Shown: positions 45,901 through 53,129 of the stretch, piece by piece
Position numbering within the stretch: the first letter of the stretch is position 1
Layout of the letters: every line of letters starts with the position of its first letter
DNA from: UBA8752 sp002172485
Lineage (GTDB): Bacteria; Bacteroidota; Bacteroidia; Flavobacteriales_D; Sanyastnellaceae
Assembly: GCA_042089915.1 (NCBI GenBank)
Contig: JBELJZ010000016.1
Location: forward strand, 1 to 61,085
Length of the DNA: 61,085 nt
Reading direction: 5' to 3'
Made by a program: the position numbers and the translations under genes
The notes under the pieces: model-generated
Databases searched by the model: none
The model's input: only the letters and a program-made list of their open reading frames with translations
Told to the model about the DNA's origin: nothing

Positions 45901-46668
45901 CGTCGTCCAGAACGTGTTGCGGTGGATCTGGGCAATCTTCTCCGACCAGGACAGCTGATCGATCTGCTGCTGAATCAGGATTTCCAATGGATTCTCATCC
46001 GATGCGGACGCGGTGGTGCAGGCCTGCCCGAAGGCGGACAGGAGAATGAGCATGTCCCCCACGTCGACCAGACCGTCACCATCGTGGTCCGGACAATCCG
46101 ATGCCTGTCCGGCGAATTCGCAGGAGCCGTCGTCCCATTGGGCCTCGGCCATGAAATTCGACGCGGCGACATAGGTGCAGCCCCCCTGTCCGGCATCGAG
46201 GCAGAAGTGTGCCGGAGAATTGGGTGCGGCGAGCGGGGCGTAGTTGGGCGAAAACGGGTCGGCGCATCCCTCGCAGGGATCACAGTCGTTGAAGCAGACC
46301 ACGGCCAACGCGGCATCAGCGGTCACGTCTGCATGGCGGATTCCGCCCTCCGTACAGCTGGACGGTGCCGATTCCCAAGCCATACCCAGCGGCCCTGCCG
46401 GCGTTCCGAATCGGTAGTCGACGCTGCCGTCCACGAGCACCGTCGCTTCTCGAGCCCCCCACGGACCCGTCTCCATCGCGTGGACCTGCCCCTCCACTTC
46501 CACCACGGCTTCCATGGCCGGATCGGGCATCTGCACCCGGAAGGTGACAGCGTGCGGCTGGGCCCGGAGCCACAGTCCCATGGCGGACAACAGGCAGAGG
46601 AACCCAAGTCGGTTCAGGCCCTGTCCAATGGACGAGAAGCCTGCGTTGGCAGAGCAGTTTCGGTGCAT
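42997..46668 (-). CDS. Secreted multidomain GH3 beta-glucosidase with T9SS sorting domain
   Basis: The 1223-residue protein begins with a signal peptide (to RAQ, residue 37) and the same tripartite module as the GH5 enzyme (39-217). The GH3 N-terminal barrel follows (about 225-530), with KHFNAVN and nucleophile Asp445 in VVSDWGS, then the alpha/beta domain (about 535-760) with a fibronectin-III-like domain (about 775-885). A CARDB-like segment (895-1003), a discoidin/F5-8C domain (1010-1137, AVDGDFSTRWSSEFSD) and a T9SS sorting domain (LMPNPAHESIRFEGL) end it. It should remove glucose from beta-gluco-oligosaccharides; export by T9SS is unusual for GH3, which is often periplasmic. Confidence 0.9.
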   Translation of the reverse strand: MHRNCSANAGFSSIGQGLNRLGFLCLLSAMGLWLRAQPHAVTFRVQMPDPAMEAVVEVEGQVHAMETGPWGAREATVLVDGSVDYRFGTPAGPLGMAWESAPSSCTEGGIRHADVTADAALAVVCFNDCDPCEGCADPFSPNYAPLAAPNSPAHFCLDAGQGGCTYVAASNFMAEAQWDDGSCEFAGQASDCPDHDGDGLVDVGDMLILLSAFGQACTTASASDENPLEILIQQQIDQLSWSEKIAQIHRNTFWTTPDNSTPPIPGFTMSDGPHGVRFVPSTSFPVGIGLAASWNRQLAHDVGYAMGTEFHAYGKHQQLGPAVDLCRDPRNGRSPETGGEDPFLTAHMNVEVVRGIQSQPVIATVKHFNAVNQQVDRHNVNHIMTQRQLMEHYGYNFRRVIQDAGALSVMNAYNKVNGDKAAENADLLNGILKDRWGFPFYVVSDWGSVWDASKALKAGCDLEMDVDVSAFEEQLTADYVNGIINDADLDRAVRRVLRVKYLTGMMDNLPQGNPITGANTPEHQALCLDAGREAIVLLKNEADILPLNMEQTIAMVGPSAAVAQLDGFGSSWVDPPYAITPLQGVLNKISSSQVEFAPGCAINSTDTTGFAAARAAAMASDIVVFVGGLDQTQEGENYYPGPVDRTSGSVELPGVQQLLIQELAEVNPNVVVVLKSGGICSAPEAIDDMQGFLYAFYPGMEGGNAIADVLFGDVNPSGKLPVTMPVDDAQMPEWNSDFSDDYNTGYRYYDELDITPQFPFGFGLSYTDFAISALQLDATTVSQGMPITATVEVTNTGDVAGAEVVQLYLDNQAAPVWMPEKELKGFEKVFLAPGESATVSFSLGANELFYFDEALDRYEVAVGDYTLYAGASSDALATSASFSVTAGQPTPDFEVTRVYSVPRYPVEGDSLILCALVKNPGTQTVLMDEALEVSFSVAGQEVAATQTLLDTLNIAGSTLLCASTGQWAVTGADDLEVLATVDPAGDWAELMEDNNALAHTVDVQAASEVVPNLCYLKPATATSQEAWDLGADQAVDGDFSTRWSSEFSDPQTITVDLLDVYTLNEIALAWETAYSSEYKLKVSLDGSIYTTLVHETDGDGGYDLFYPDVDARYIQVEGLQRATAWGHSLWEIQAFGQLVVGVPEAPMAEVQLMPNPAHESIRFEGLPGEADMELFSMTGQRLWAGSVRNGDPVALPRLRMPAGTYVVRLESGDIQSSFNLVVD

Positions 46669-46672
46669 GCCC

Positions 46673-46680
46673 CCAAGTTA
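46673..46680 (-). promoter_or_regulatory. -7-like element TAACTTGG before the GH3 gene
   Basis: TAACTTGG matches TAnnTTTG at seven of eight positions and ends 4 bases (GGGC) before the ATG at 46668. Confidence 0.35.
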
Positions 46681-46733
46681 CGATGCCCCTTTTGCCCCCA
46701 GGCTTTCCTCCACGAATCAGGAGCCTGACCCCG

Positions 46734-46741
46734 TACCTTTC
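46734..46741 (+). promoter_or_regulatory. -7-like element TACCTTTC before the flavoprotein gene
   Basis: TACCTTTC matches TAnnTTTG at seven of eight positions and ends 4 bases (CGGC) before the ATG at 46746. It lies in the 77-base divergent gap shared with the GH3 gene. Confidence 0.38.
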
Positions 46742-46745
46742 CGGC

Positions 46746-47963
46746 ATGGACGCAGTCGGCAAGGTGGCGGTGATCGGAGGCGGAGCGGCGGGCTTCTTTG
46801 CGGCCCTCTCGGCCGCCCATCATCACCCTGAAACCAGCGTGGTCCTCTTCGAAAAGACCGGCAAGCTCCTGTCCAAGGTCAAGGTCTCCGGCGGCGGACG
46901 CTGCAATGTCACCCACGCCTGCTTCTCCCCCAGCGCCTTCCCGAAGCATTACCCCCGCGGAGGACGCCAACTCAAAAAGGCATTCGGCACCTTCAGCGCC
47001 AAGGACACCATCGACTGGTTCACCGAGCGCGGCGTCCCGCTCAAAACCGAGGACGACGGCCGCATGTTCCCCGTCGCGAACACCTCCCAAGCCGTCATCG
47101 ATTGCCTGCTCGGCGAGGCACGCTCGGCCGGCATCGACATCCGGATGAAGGCCCCCATCCAGTCCATCCAACCGCTGGACGGCGGCGGGTTCGACCTCCA
47201 CGGCGAACCGTTCGACCGGGTCATCGTCGCCACCGGCGGCAGCCCCAAGGCCACCGGATTCGACTGGCTGGTCGCCCTCGGCCACACCATCAGCGCCCCG
47301 GTGCCGTCGCTGTTTACCTTCAACATGCCAGGCGAGACCATCACCGAGCGCATGGGGCTGGTCGTGAAAAACGCCATCATCCGCATCCAAGGCACCAAGT
47401 TGTCCCACGAGGGGCCGGTGCTCATCACCCACTGGGGCATGAGCGGTCCGGCCGTCCTCAAACTCTCCGCATGGGGCGCCCGCGAACTGGCCGAGCGCGA
47501 CTACGGATTCACCATTCAAGTCAACTGGATCGGCGTGACCAACGAGGCCGAGGTCCTGGCCGAATTGCAGGAGGCCCTCCCGGGCATGCTGAAGAAGAAG
47601 ATGGCCAACGCCTGCCCCTTTGATCTGCCCAAGAACTTCTGGATCCACGCACTGGAGAAGGCTGGCATCGACCCCGACACCCCGTGGGCGGAGCTTGGCA
47701 AGAAACCGCGCAACCGGCTCATCAACGGCCTGCTGAACGACACCTACACGGTCGCTGGTAAAACCACCTTCAAGGAGGAGTTCGTGACCTGCGGAGGCGT
47801 GACCCTCAGCGAGGTCGACTTCCACACGATGGAGAGCCGGGTCGTGCGCGGCCTGCACTTCGCCGGCGAGATCCTCGATGTGGACGGCATCACTGGCGGC
47901 TTCAATTTTCAGGCCGCCTGGACCACCGGCTTCATTGCCGGCCGCCTCGGTCGCAAGGCCTGA
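46746..47963 (+). CDS. BaiN/HI0933 (YhiN)-family FAD-dependent oxidoreductase
   Basis: The 405-residue flavoprotein has an N-terminal dinucleotide-binding motif VAVIGGGAAGFFAALSAA (about 7-24), the family signature KVKVSGGGRCNVTH near 45-58, GDGRMFPV-like EDDGRMFPVAN, IVATGGSPKATG, and the C-terminal TCGGVTLSEVDFHTMESR and GEILDVDGITGGFNFQ. The family includes proteins annotated as aminoacetone oxidase-like; the true substrate is unknown. The ATG at 46746 was chosen over 46683 on motif position and the adjacent -7 element. Its 3' end overlaps the convergent DUF3575-like gene by 32 bases. Confidence 0.9.
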   Translation: MDAVGKVAVIGGGAAGFFAALSAAHHHPETSVVLFEKTGKLLSKVKVSGGGRCNVTHACFSPSAFPKHYPRGGRQLKKAFGTFSAKDTIDWFTERGVPLKTEDDGRMFPVANTSQAVIDCLLGEARSAGIDIRMKAPIQSIQPLDGGGFDLHGEPFDRVIVATGGSPKATGFDWLVALGHTISAPVPSLFTFNMPGETITERMGLVVKNAIIRIQGTKLSHEGPVLITHWGMSGPAVLKLSAWGARELAERDYGFTIQVNWIGVTNEAEVLAELQEALPGMLKKKMANACPFDLPKNFWIHALEKAGIDPDTPWAELGKKPRNRLINGLLNDTYTVAGKTTFKEEFVTCGGVTLSEVDFHTMESRVVRGLHFAGEILDVDGITGGFNFQAAWTTGFIAGRLGRKA

Positions 47964-48528
47964 TTCCCAAACGAAGGCCGCCAGACACGCGAAGTCCGGA
48001 CGCCTGCGGAAACAGCGGAAGGTCCTCGTAGAAGATGCCCATGTCGTCTTCCGACGTCCACGTTCCCCCGAGGTATCCGTCGAGCAGGAACCGGCCGAGA
48101 ATCAATTGATGCCCCACATGCAGGGAGGCGCCCCCGACCATCCACTCTGGAGGCCCCACACCCCAAGACGCCTCATCCAACCGGTTGTACCGGGCATACC
48201 CGAAGAATCCGGACAGGGCGGTGTACGTGCCGTGAGCAGCCTCCGCACCGGGATACCAGCGCACCTGCGGCTCGAGGATGATGCCGCGCTTCTTCGTGTC
48301 ACCCCCTGGGTACCACGGATGACCCGATCCCACGAACACATCGCGGGCGATGTAGTCGACATCGAGGCCAACCGAAAGGTGGGGACGAACCGGAACCTCG
48401 GCACCAAGGGAGTAGCGACCGACCACGAGGTCAGTCAGGTTGGTCCGGACGATGGGGCCGTTCTGCGCCGAAGCGTGCCAGGTCAATGCGCACAGAAAGG
48501 CGAGGAGAATCGAACGTGACTTGAACAT
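47932..48528 (-). CDS. Outer-membrane protein, DUF3575-like
   Basis: The 198-residue protein has a signal peptide ending WHASAQ (about residue 22) and a beta-barrel-like pattern: GRYSLGAEVPVRPHLSVGLDV, an EPQVRWYPG segment and HQLILGRFLLDGYLGG, similar to DUF3575 proteins. Its last codons lie inside the 3' end of the flavoprotein gene. Role unknown; possibly a structural envelope protein. Confidence 0.75.
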   Translation of the reverse strand: MFKSRSILLAFLCALTWHASAQNGPIVRTNLTDLVVGRYSLGAEVPVRPHLSVGLDVDYIARDVFVGSGHPWYPGGDTKKRGIILEPQVRWYPGAEAAHGTYTALSGFFGYARYNRLDEASWGVGPPEWMVGGASLHVGHQLILGRFLLDGYLGGTWTSEDDMGIFYEDLPLFPQASGLRVSGGLRLGIRPCDRGGRQ

Positions 48529-48551
48529 GAAAATGGGTTTCTGCCCTCCTT

Positions 48552-48665
48552 GAATACAATCTCCGCGCCAAGTTCGTGACCCTCGACCTCAGCGGCCTGC
48601 CGAGCGGCCTCTACATCGTCGAGGTCGCCGAATGGGACTGGCGCAAGCCGCTCATCGTCCGCTGA
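48552..48665 (+). pseudogene. Orphan 3' end of a T9SS-sorted protein gene
   Basis: A 38-codon frame ending TGA at 48665 encodes FVTLDLSGLPSGLYIVEVAE followed by WDWRKPLIVR, a textbook end of a T9SS type-A sorting domain. There is no start codon, signal peptide or upstream domain; the frame abuts the start of the divergent DUF3575-like gene. It must be the remnant of a larger exported protein, perhaps another enzyme of this glycan locus. Confidence 0.7.
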
Positions 48666-48686
48666 CGCCCGAACTTGGAATCGCGC

Positions 48687-50168
48687 TCAGTAGACGAGCG
48701 TTTGCATGGCGTGCGGCAAGATGCTCGCCTTCACCTGCTGATCGCCCACGATCAGGGCGTAGTCCATCGGCTCGTCCGTCCGGTTCATCACCACCGTCAC
48801 GCGCTCCCCGGAAGGATTCTCCCACGTCGTGCTCTCCAACGTGCTGCGGCTGGCGGCCGTGCTGACTCGGCGTGCGCCTTGGCGAACGAACTTCGAAAAG
48901 TGGCCGATGTAGTAGTACGTCGGCGTGAAAATCAGCTCGTCCGTCTGCGTGTCGCCGTGGACCGGCGCGAAGCAGAAGTTCTCAACGTGATTCGGACCGC
49001 CCCGCTCGTCGAGGAAGATGTTCCAATCCGTCCAGCCGACCGTGCCGCTGTTGAAGTCGTTGATCATGCTGTTGCCGTAGCGTTCGGCGTTGGACCAGCG
49101 CTCGTAGTGGGCGCTGTCAAAGCCCTCCTGGCACCCTTCGGTGAACAGCAGCTTCTTGTCCGGGAAGGACTCCTCGATTAGCTTGAGATTGTCATATTTC
49201 GGCAAGCCGCCGGTCCAGGTCTCGTACCAATGGAACCCGGTGCCCCACGCGTAGGACGCGGCGACGGAATCCTCGAAAATCGTGTTGGCGCGGTGCGTGA
49301 TGAGGTCGCGGTTGTGGTCCCAGACGACGATGTTCTTGTCGCCATACCCGGCGGCCTCCATCGCCGGCCCGAGGTGGTATTTCAGGAAATCACGCTCCTC
49401 CTCGGCCGTGTAGATGCACGACTCCCAACGCTGCACCGCCATGGGCTCGTTCTGGATGGTCACCCCCCACACCGGCAAGCCCTCTGCCTCATAAGCCTCG
49501 ATGAACTTCACGAAGTACTGCGCCCACGCGTCCCGGTATTCGGGCAACAGCGAACCGCCGTAGAGCATGTTTTCGTTGGTCTTCATGAACGCCGGCGGGC
49601 TCCACGGGCTGGCGTAGAAGACGAGGTCCTCGCCCACCAGCTCCGCGGCGCGCTGGATCATCGGAATCCGCTTCACCGTGTCCGCCGCGATGGAAAACGT
49701 CGCCAGCTCCGCATCCCCCTCCTCGATGTAGGTGTGGCTCCCGAGGCCGAAATCGCACGAATGGATGCTCGTCCGGATGATGGTGTACCCGATGCCGTTC
49801 TCGCCGAAGTAGGCCTCGAGCAGCGCGTCCTGGTTGGCCGGGCTCATCTGCGAAAACACCTCTGCCGACGCGTCGGTGATCGCCCCGCCAATGCCGAGGA
49901 ACGTCTGGAACTTCTTGTTGGGATTCACGAAAATGGCCACCTCCGTTTCCAACGGTTGACGGGCCGCGTCGAATTCGAGCTCGCCCTCAAACGACAGCCG
50001 CTTGTCCGTGTTTTCCGCCGTGGCATACACCTTCGCCAACGTCAAATCCGAATCTGAAACGGGCGCCGCGGCAGGGGAAACCGCCACGGAAGACTCCTGC
50101 GGAGCGGGCTGGGTCCCGCAGGAAGCCTGGGCAAGGACGAGAACAAGGGGCAAGGTGAATCGAAGCAT
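48687..50168 (-). CDS. GH30 glycoside hydrolase, lipoprotein
   Basis: The 493-residue lipoprotein (LAQASC, Cys17) has a GH30 barrel with flanking beta-domain: FLGIGGAITDASAEVF near 90-105, YASPWSPPAFMKTN near 185-198, acid/base Glu241 in TIQNEP and nucleophile Glu344 in LLFTEG. Members include glucosylceramidases and exo- or endo-beta-1,6-glucanases. Next to GH16, GH3 and SusCD the best guess is removal of beta-1,6-linked glucose branches from laminarin. Being a lipoprotein without a T9SS tail, it is probably attached to a membrane. Confidence 0.92.
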   Translation of the reverse strand: MLRFTLPLVLVLAQASCGTQPAPQESSVAVSPAAAPVSDSDLTLAKVYATAENTDKRLSFEGELEFDAARQPLETEVAIFVNPNKKFQTFLGIGGAITDASAEVFSQMSPANQDALLEAYFGENGIGYTIIRTSIHSCDFGLGSHTYIEEGDAELATFSIAADTVKRIPMIQRAAELVGEDLVFYASPWSPPAFMKTNENMLYGGSLLPEYRDAWAQYFVKFIEAYEAEGLPVWGVTIQNEPMAVQRWESCIYTAEEERDFLKYHLGPAMEAAGYGDKNIVVWDHNRDLITHRANTIFEDSVAASYAWGTGFHWYETWTGGLPKYDNLKLIEESFPDKKLLFTEGCQEGFDSAHYERWSNAERYGNSMINDFNSGTVGWTDWNIFLDERGGPNHVENFCFAPVHGDTQTDELIFTPTYYYIGHFSKFVRQGARRVSTAASRSTLESTTWENPSGERVTVVMNRTDEPMDYALIVGDQQVKASILPHAMQTLVY

Positions 50169-50189
50169 GATGGTCGTTTGATGCAGCGC

Positions 50190-50197
50190 CCAAATTA
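50190..50197 (-). promoter_or_regulatory. -7-like element TAATTTGG before the GH30 gene
   Basis: TAATTTGG matches TAnnTTTG at seven of eight positions, 21 bases before the ATG at 50168, leaving a short normal leader. Confidence 0.35.
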
Positions 50198-50283
50198 CAC
50201 CCGGCGGTTCGCCGTTGCCTCAAATCAGAGCAACCCCAACCGAAAATGACCATACTCAGACGGAATTCCGAAAGCATCGGAAG

Positions 50284-50291
50284 TACTTTCG
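50284..50291 (+). promoter_or_regulatory. -7-like element TACTTTCG before the small lipoprotein gene
   Basis: TACTTTCG matches TAnnTTTG at seven of eight positions and ends 5 bases (GGGCC) before the ATG at 50297. Confidence 0.38.
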
Positions 50292-50296
50292 GGGCC

Positions 50297-50728
50297 ATGA
50301 GCAAGACCTGTTTTGCGGCCATGGCCTGCGCCCTCCTTTTCACGGCGACCGGCTGCACCACCACCACGACGCGGAGCACCCAACTCGCTGAAGGCGTGGC
50401 CCTCCTCGACATCGAGCCCGTCAAGGCCCGCTGCATCGTCGACACCACCCGGACACTGCAAGCCGTCTCCCAGACGCGCACCGTCCTCGGGTTCTTCCGG
50501 TCCGGCGACCGGGATTTCGCGCAGTATCCTGGCATGGTCTTCCGCCTCGGACCGGCCATGCGCGAGCGGCGCGCTGCCGTCCACAAGGCGCTGAAAGACA
50601 CCGACTTCGACGTCATGGTCAACCCGAAGTACATCGTGCAAACCAAGCGCCGCCCCTTTGTCCGCACCGTGACCGTTCAGGTGGCGGGCTATGGCGGCCA
50701 CCTCGTCTTTGACCAACCCGAAGACTGA
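50297..50728 (+). CDS. Small lipoprotein of unknown function
   Basis: The 143-residue protein has a lipoprotein signal (FTATGC, Cys19) followed by a run of Thr. The soluble part contains LLDIEPVKARCIVDTTRTLQ and DTDFDVMVNPKYIVQ, suggesting a compact alpha/beta domain, but I do not recognise a family. The in-frame ATG at 50246 adds a non-signal extension and was rejected. The next gene, another exported protein, follows after 8 bases. Confidence 0.75.
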   Translation: MSKTCFAAMACALLFTATGCTTTTTRSTQLAEGVALLDIEPVKARCIVDTTRTLQAVSQTRTVLGFFRSGDRDFAQYPGMVFRLGPAMRERRAAVHKALKDTDFDVMVNPKYIVQTKRRPFVRTVTVQVAGYGGHLVFDQPED

Positions 50729-50736
50729 GCCCCACC

Positions 50737-51669
50737 ATGAAGCACCTCCTCTGGGCCGCAGGCCTTGCATTCTGCTGCGGATCGCTGCACGGTCAGACCC
50801 TCGACGACAGCCTGCTGGAACAGGCCCAAGACCGCACCCCGCGCGAATGGAATTGGGCATCCGGCGAGGCCGGCACCTGGAACGTCTGGCTGGAGCTCGA
50901 CGCGGGCACCATTGAGCAGTTCGAATACGGGTCCGACAACCACATCCGCCGCGCCGCCACCCTCGGCCACCCCGAGTGGAGCGACAGCGAACTCACGGCC
51001 GCCCTGAACCGCATGGGCTCGTCCGGATTCAACAACGCCGTCGACTACCAGAGCCGCTATCTCCCAGCAGCGGTGCGCATCGGCGCCTCCCGCCAAGTCT
51101 GGAAGGGGGTGTCCGCCGGCCTGCAGCTCGGTCGCGCCTGGACCCCGGCGTATGTGAATTGCACGCGTGCCGACGGCGAGTCTGTGGTCGCCAGCTGGAA
51201 CCAAGTCCGCTTCGGGGACTTCGTGGACCAATACCTCTACTACGACGACCTCTACAACGGCGACCAGTGGCGCTACCAGAACCTCGCCGAATTCACCGAG
51301 GGCATCACCGGCTGGCGCGTCGAAGTCGTGCTGCAGCAAGAGCTCGCCCACGGCTTCGGGTGGACAGCCAGCCTCGGCACCACAGTCGGCCTCGACCGTG
51401 AGATCCAATCCCGATCCTCCGCCTTTTTCGGCAGCCAAGGACTCCTCCCCGAGAACGAGGTGGGCGCCACCCTTTCTCCCACCTCGGTCGCCAAAGCCCC
51501 CACCTCGGCCGCCATCGGCGGCACCTACCGCGTCGGGCCTGTCGTCGTGGGCCTGTCGTGGTCCAGCGTCTTCGTCAGCGGAGCCGAAGTCAACCAATGG
51601 GTGGCAGATGGCGCCGATGTCATCGACCCCATCAACCAGATGCGCCTTCGCCTCGGGATGACCTTCTGA
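50737..51669 (+). CDS. Outer-membrane protein of unknown function
   Basis: The 310-residue protein has a signal peptide ending SLHGQ (about residue 20), alternating hydrophobic segments (GWRVEVVLQQELAHGFGWTA, VGPVVVGLSWSSVFVSG) and a C-terminal MRLRLGMTF, all consistent with an outer-membrane beta-barrel. No family recognised. It is co-directional with, and 8 bases after, the small lipoprotein gene, so the two may work together. Confidence 0.75.
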   Translation: MKHLLWAAGLAFCCGSLHGQTLDDSLLEQAQDRTPREWNWASGEAGTWNVWLELDAGTIEQFEYGSDNHIRRAATLGHPEWSDSELTAALNRMGSSGFNNAVDYQSRYLPAAVRIGASRQVWKGVSAGLQLGRAWTPAYVNCTRADGESVVASWNQVRFGDFVDQYLYYDDLYNGDQWRYQNLAEFTEGITGWRVEVVLQQELAHGFGWTASLGTTVGLDREIQSRSSAFFGSQGLLPENEVGATLSPTSVAKAPTSAAIGGTYRVGPVVVGLSWSSVFVSGAEVNQWVADGADVIDPINQMRLRLGMTF

Positions 51670-51731
51670 CCCGGTCCATCTTCACGAAATGGTAACACGA
51701 AAAGCAGGCTCAAACCGGTCTTGTTAGAACC

Positions 51732-51739
51732 TATCTTTG
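51732..51739 (+). promoter_or_regulatory. -7 element TATCTTTG before the RimK-like gene
   Basis: TATCTTTG is an exact match to TAnnTTTG, 26 bases before the ATG at 51766. No -33 TTG is seen at the expected distance. A second start for the same frame at 51721 lies upstream of the element and is therefore unlikely. Confidence 0.5.
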
Positions 51740-51765
51740 CGCGCCTTTTCAAAACATCCGCTGCC

Positions 51766-53127
51766 ATGAACGTGATTGGAAGTATCGAGTGGTGCCGGTT
51801 CCCCAAGCTGGGAGTGCCCGCCGTGAAAGCCCGGGTCGACTCCGGGGCCAAGACCTCCACCCTCCAAGCCGACCGCATCCAACTCTTCACCAAGGACGGT
51901 CAGGAATGGGTCAAGTTTGACGTCAATCCCATACAGGACAACCGGAGCATCACCATCCCGTGTGAGGCGCGCGTGACCGGCCGAAAAGCGGTCAAGAACA
52001 CGTCGGGCATCACCGAGGAGCGCCTCGTCATCCAGACCACCATGACGCTCGGCGAGCACACGCTGACCGTGGACCTGACGCTTGCCAACCGCGACGCCAT
52101 GGAGTTCCGCATGCTTCTCGGCCGCGACGCCTTCGTGAACGGCTTCCTCGTGGACGTGGCCCAGGAATTTGTGCAAGGCGACATTTCGGACGCCGAGATC
52201 GCATCCCTCTACAAGGCATTTGACGAGGAGAAGACCGGACTGCGGATTGGCGTCCTCGCCTCCAACCCCAAGCTCTACAGCAACAAGCGCATCATGGAAG
52301 CCGGTGCGGCCCGCGGCCACGAGATGGTCTTCCTCAACGTCGAGCACTCGTACATGAAGCTCGACGTGCACTCGCCGGAGATCCGGTACCGGGGCGGCAA
52401 CATCCTCAACCAGTTCGACGCCATCGTGCCGCGCATCAAGCCGGCGGTGACGTTCTACGGGTGCGCCATCCTCCGCCAGTTCAAGCACCTCGGGGTCTAC
52501 TGCCAGAATTCAGCCGACGCCATCACCCATTCGCGGGACAAGCTCTATGCCTCCCTCCTGTTTTCGGAGCACGACATCAACATCCCCATCACCGGATTCG
52601 CCAAGTCCCCGCAGGACACCAAGGACCTCATCCGAATGGTCAACGGGGCCCCGCTCATCATCAAGCTCCTCGAGTCCACCCAGGGGCGCGGCGTCGTACT
52701 GGCCGAGACCAACAAGGCCGCGGAAAGCGTCATCAACGCCTTCAAATCCGTGAAGACCAACATCCTCGTGCAGGAGTTCATCAAGGAGGCCAATGGCCAG
52801 GACATCCGGTGCTTCGTGGTCAACGGCAAGGTTGTGGCTTCCATGCAGCGGCAGGCCGCCAAAGGCGAATTCCGGGCCAACGTCCACCAAGGCGGCACCG
52901 CCTCCGTCATCCGCATCACCTCCGAGGAGCGCAAGCTCGCGTTGAAGGCCACCAAGGCCCTCAACCTCGCCGTGGCCGGCGTCGACATCATCCGGTCCAA
53001 CAAGGGACCGCTGCTGCTCGAGGTCAACTCTTCCCCGGGGTTGGAAGGCATCGAGCGCGCGACCGGCATCGACATCGCCAACGCGATGATCCAAGCCATT
53101 GAGCGCAAGCTCAAATTCAACGTCTGA
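51766..53127 (+). CDS. RimK-like ATP-grasp ligase fused to a RimB-like aspartic protease domain
   Basis: The 453-residue protein has two parts. Residues about 5-145 match the ATP-dependent zinc protease/RimB-like retropepsin fold: IEWCRFPKLGVPAVKARVDSG with Asp25 in the D-S-G triad, and FRMLLGRDAFVNGFLVD. Residues about 155-450 are a RimK-type ATP-grasp domain with PRIKPAVTFYGCAILRQF, LESTQGRGVVLAE, QEFIKEANGQDIRCFVV and LLEVNSSPGLEGIE. RimK adds glutamate to the C-terminus of ribosomal protein S6; RimB-like proteases act against or alongside it. Both activities in one chain is the notable point. The target here is inferred. Confidence 0.88.
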   Translation: MNVIGSIEWCRFPKLGVPAVKARVDSGAKTSTLQADRIQLFTKDGQEWVKFDVNPIQDNRSITIPCEARVTGRKAVKNTSGITEERLVIQTTMTLGEHTLTVDLTLANRDAMEFRMLLGRDAFVNGFLVDVAQEFVQGDISDAEIASLYKAFDEEKTGLRIGVLASNPKLYSNKRIMEAGAARGHEMVFLNVEHSYMKLDVHSPEIRYRGGNILNQFDAIVPRIKPAVTFYGCAILRQFKHLGVYCQNSADAITHSRDKLYASLLFSEHDINIPITGFAKSPQDTKDLIRMVNGAPLIIKLLESTQGRGVVLAETNKAAESVINAFKSVKTNILVQEFIKEANGQDIRCFVVNGKVVASMQRQAAKGEFRANVHQGGTASVIRITSEERKLALKATKALNLAVAGVDIIRSNKGPLLLEVNSSPGLEGIERATGIDIANAMIQAIERKLKFNV

Positions 53128-53129
53128 GC

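Noticed and set aside
44251..46728. 825-codon open frame on the plus strand opposite the GH3 gene
   Set aside because: It is rich in Arg, His, Val and Gly with no domains, exactly complementary to the well-supported GH3 gene; a GC-driven shadow.
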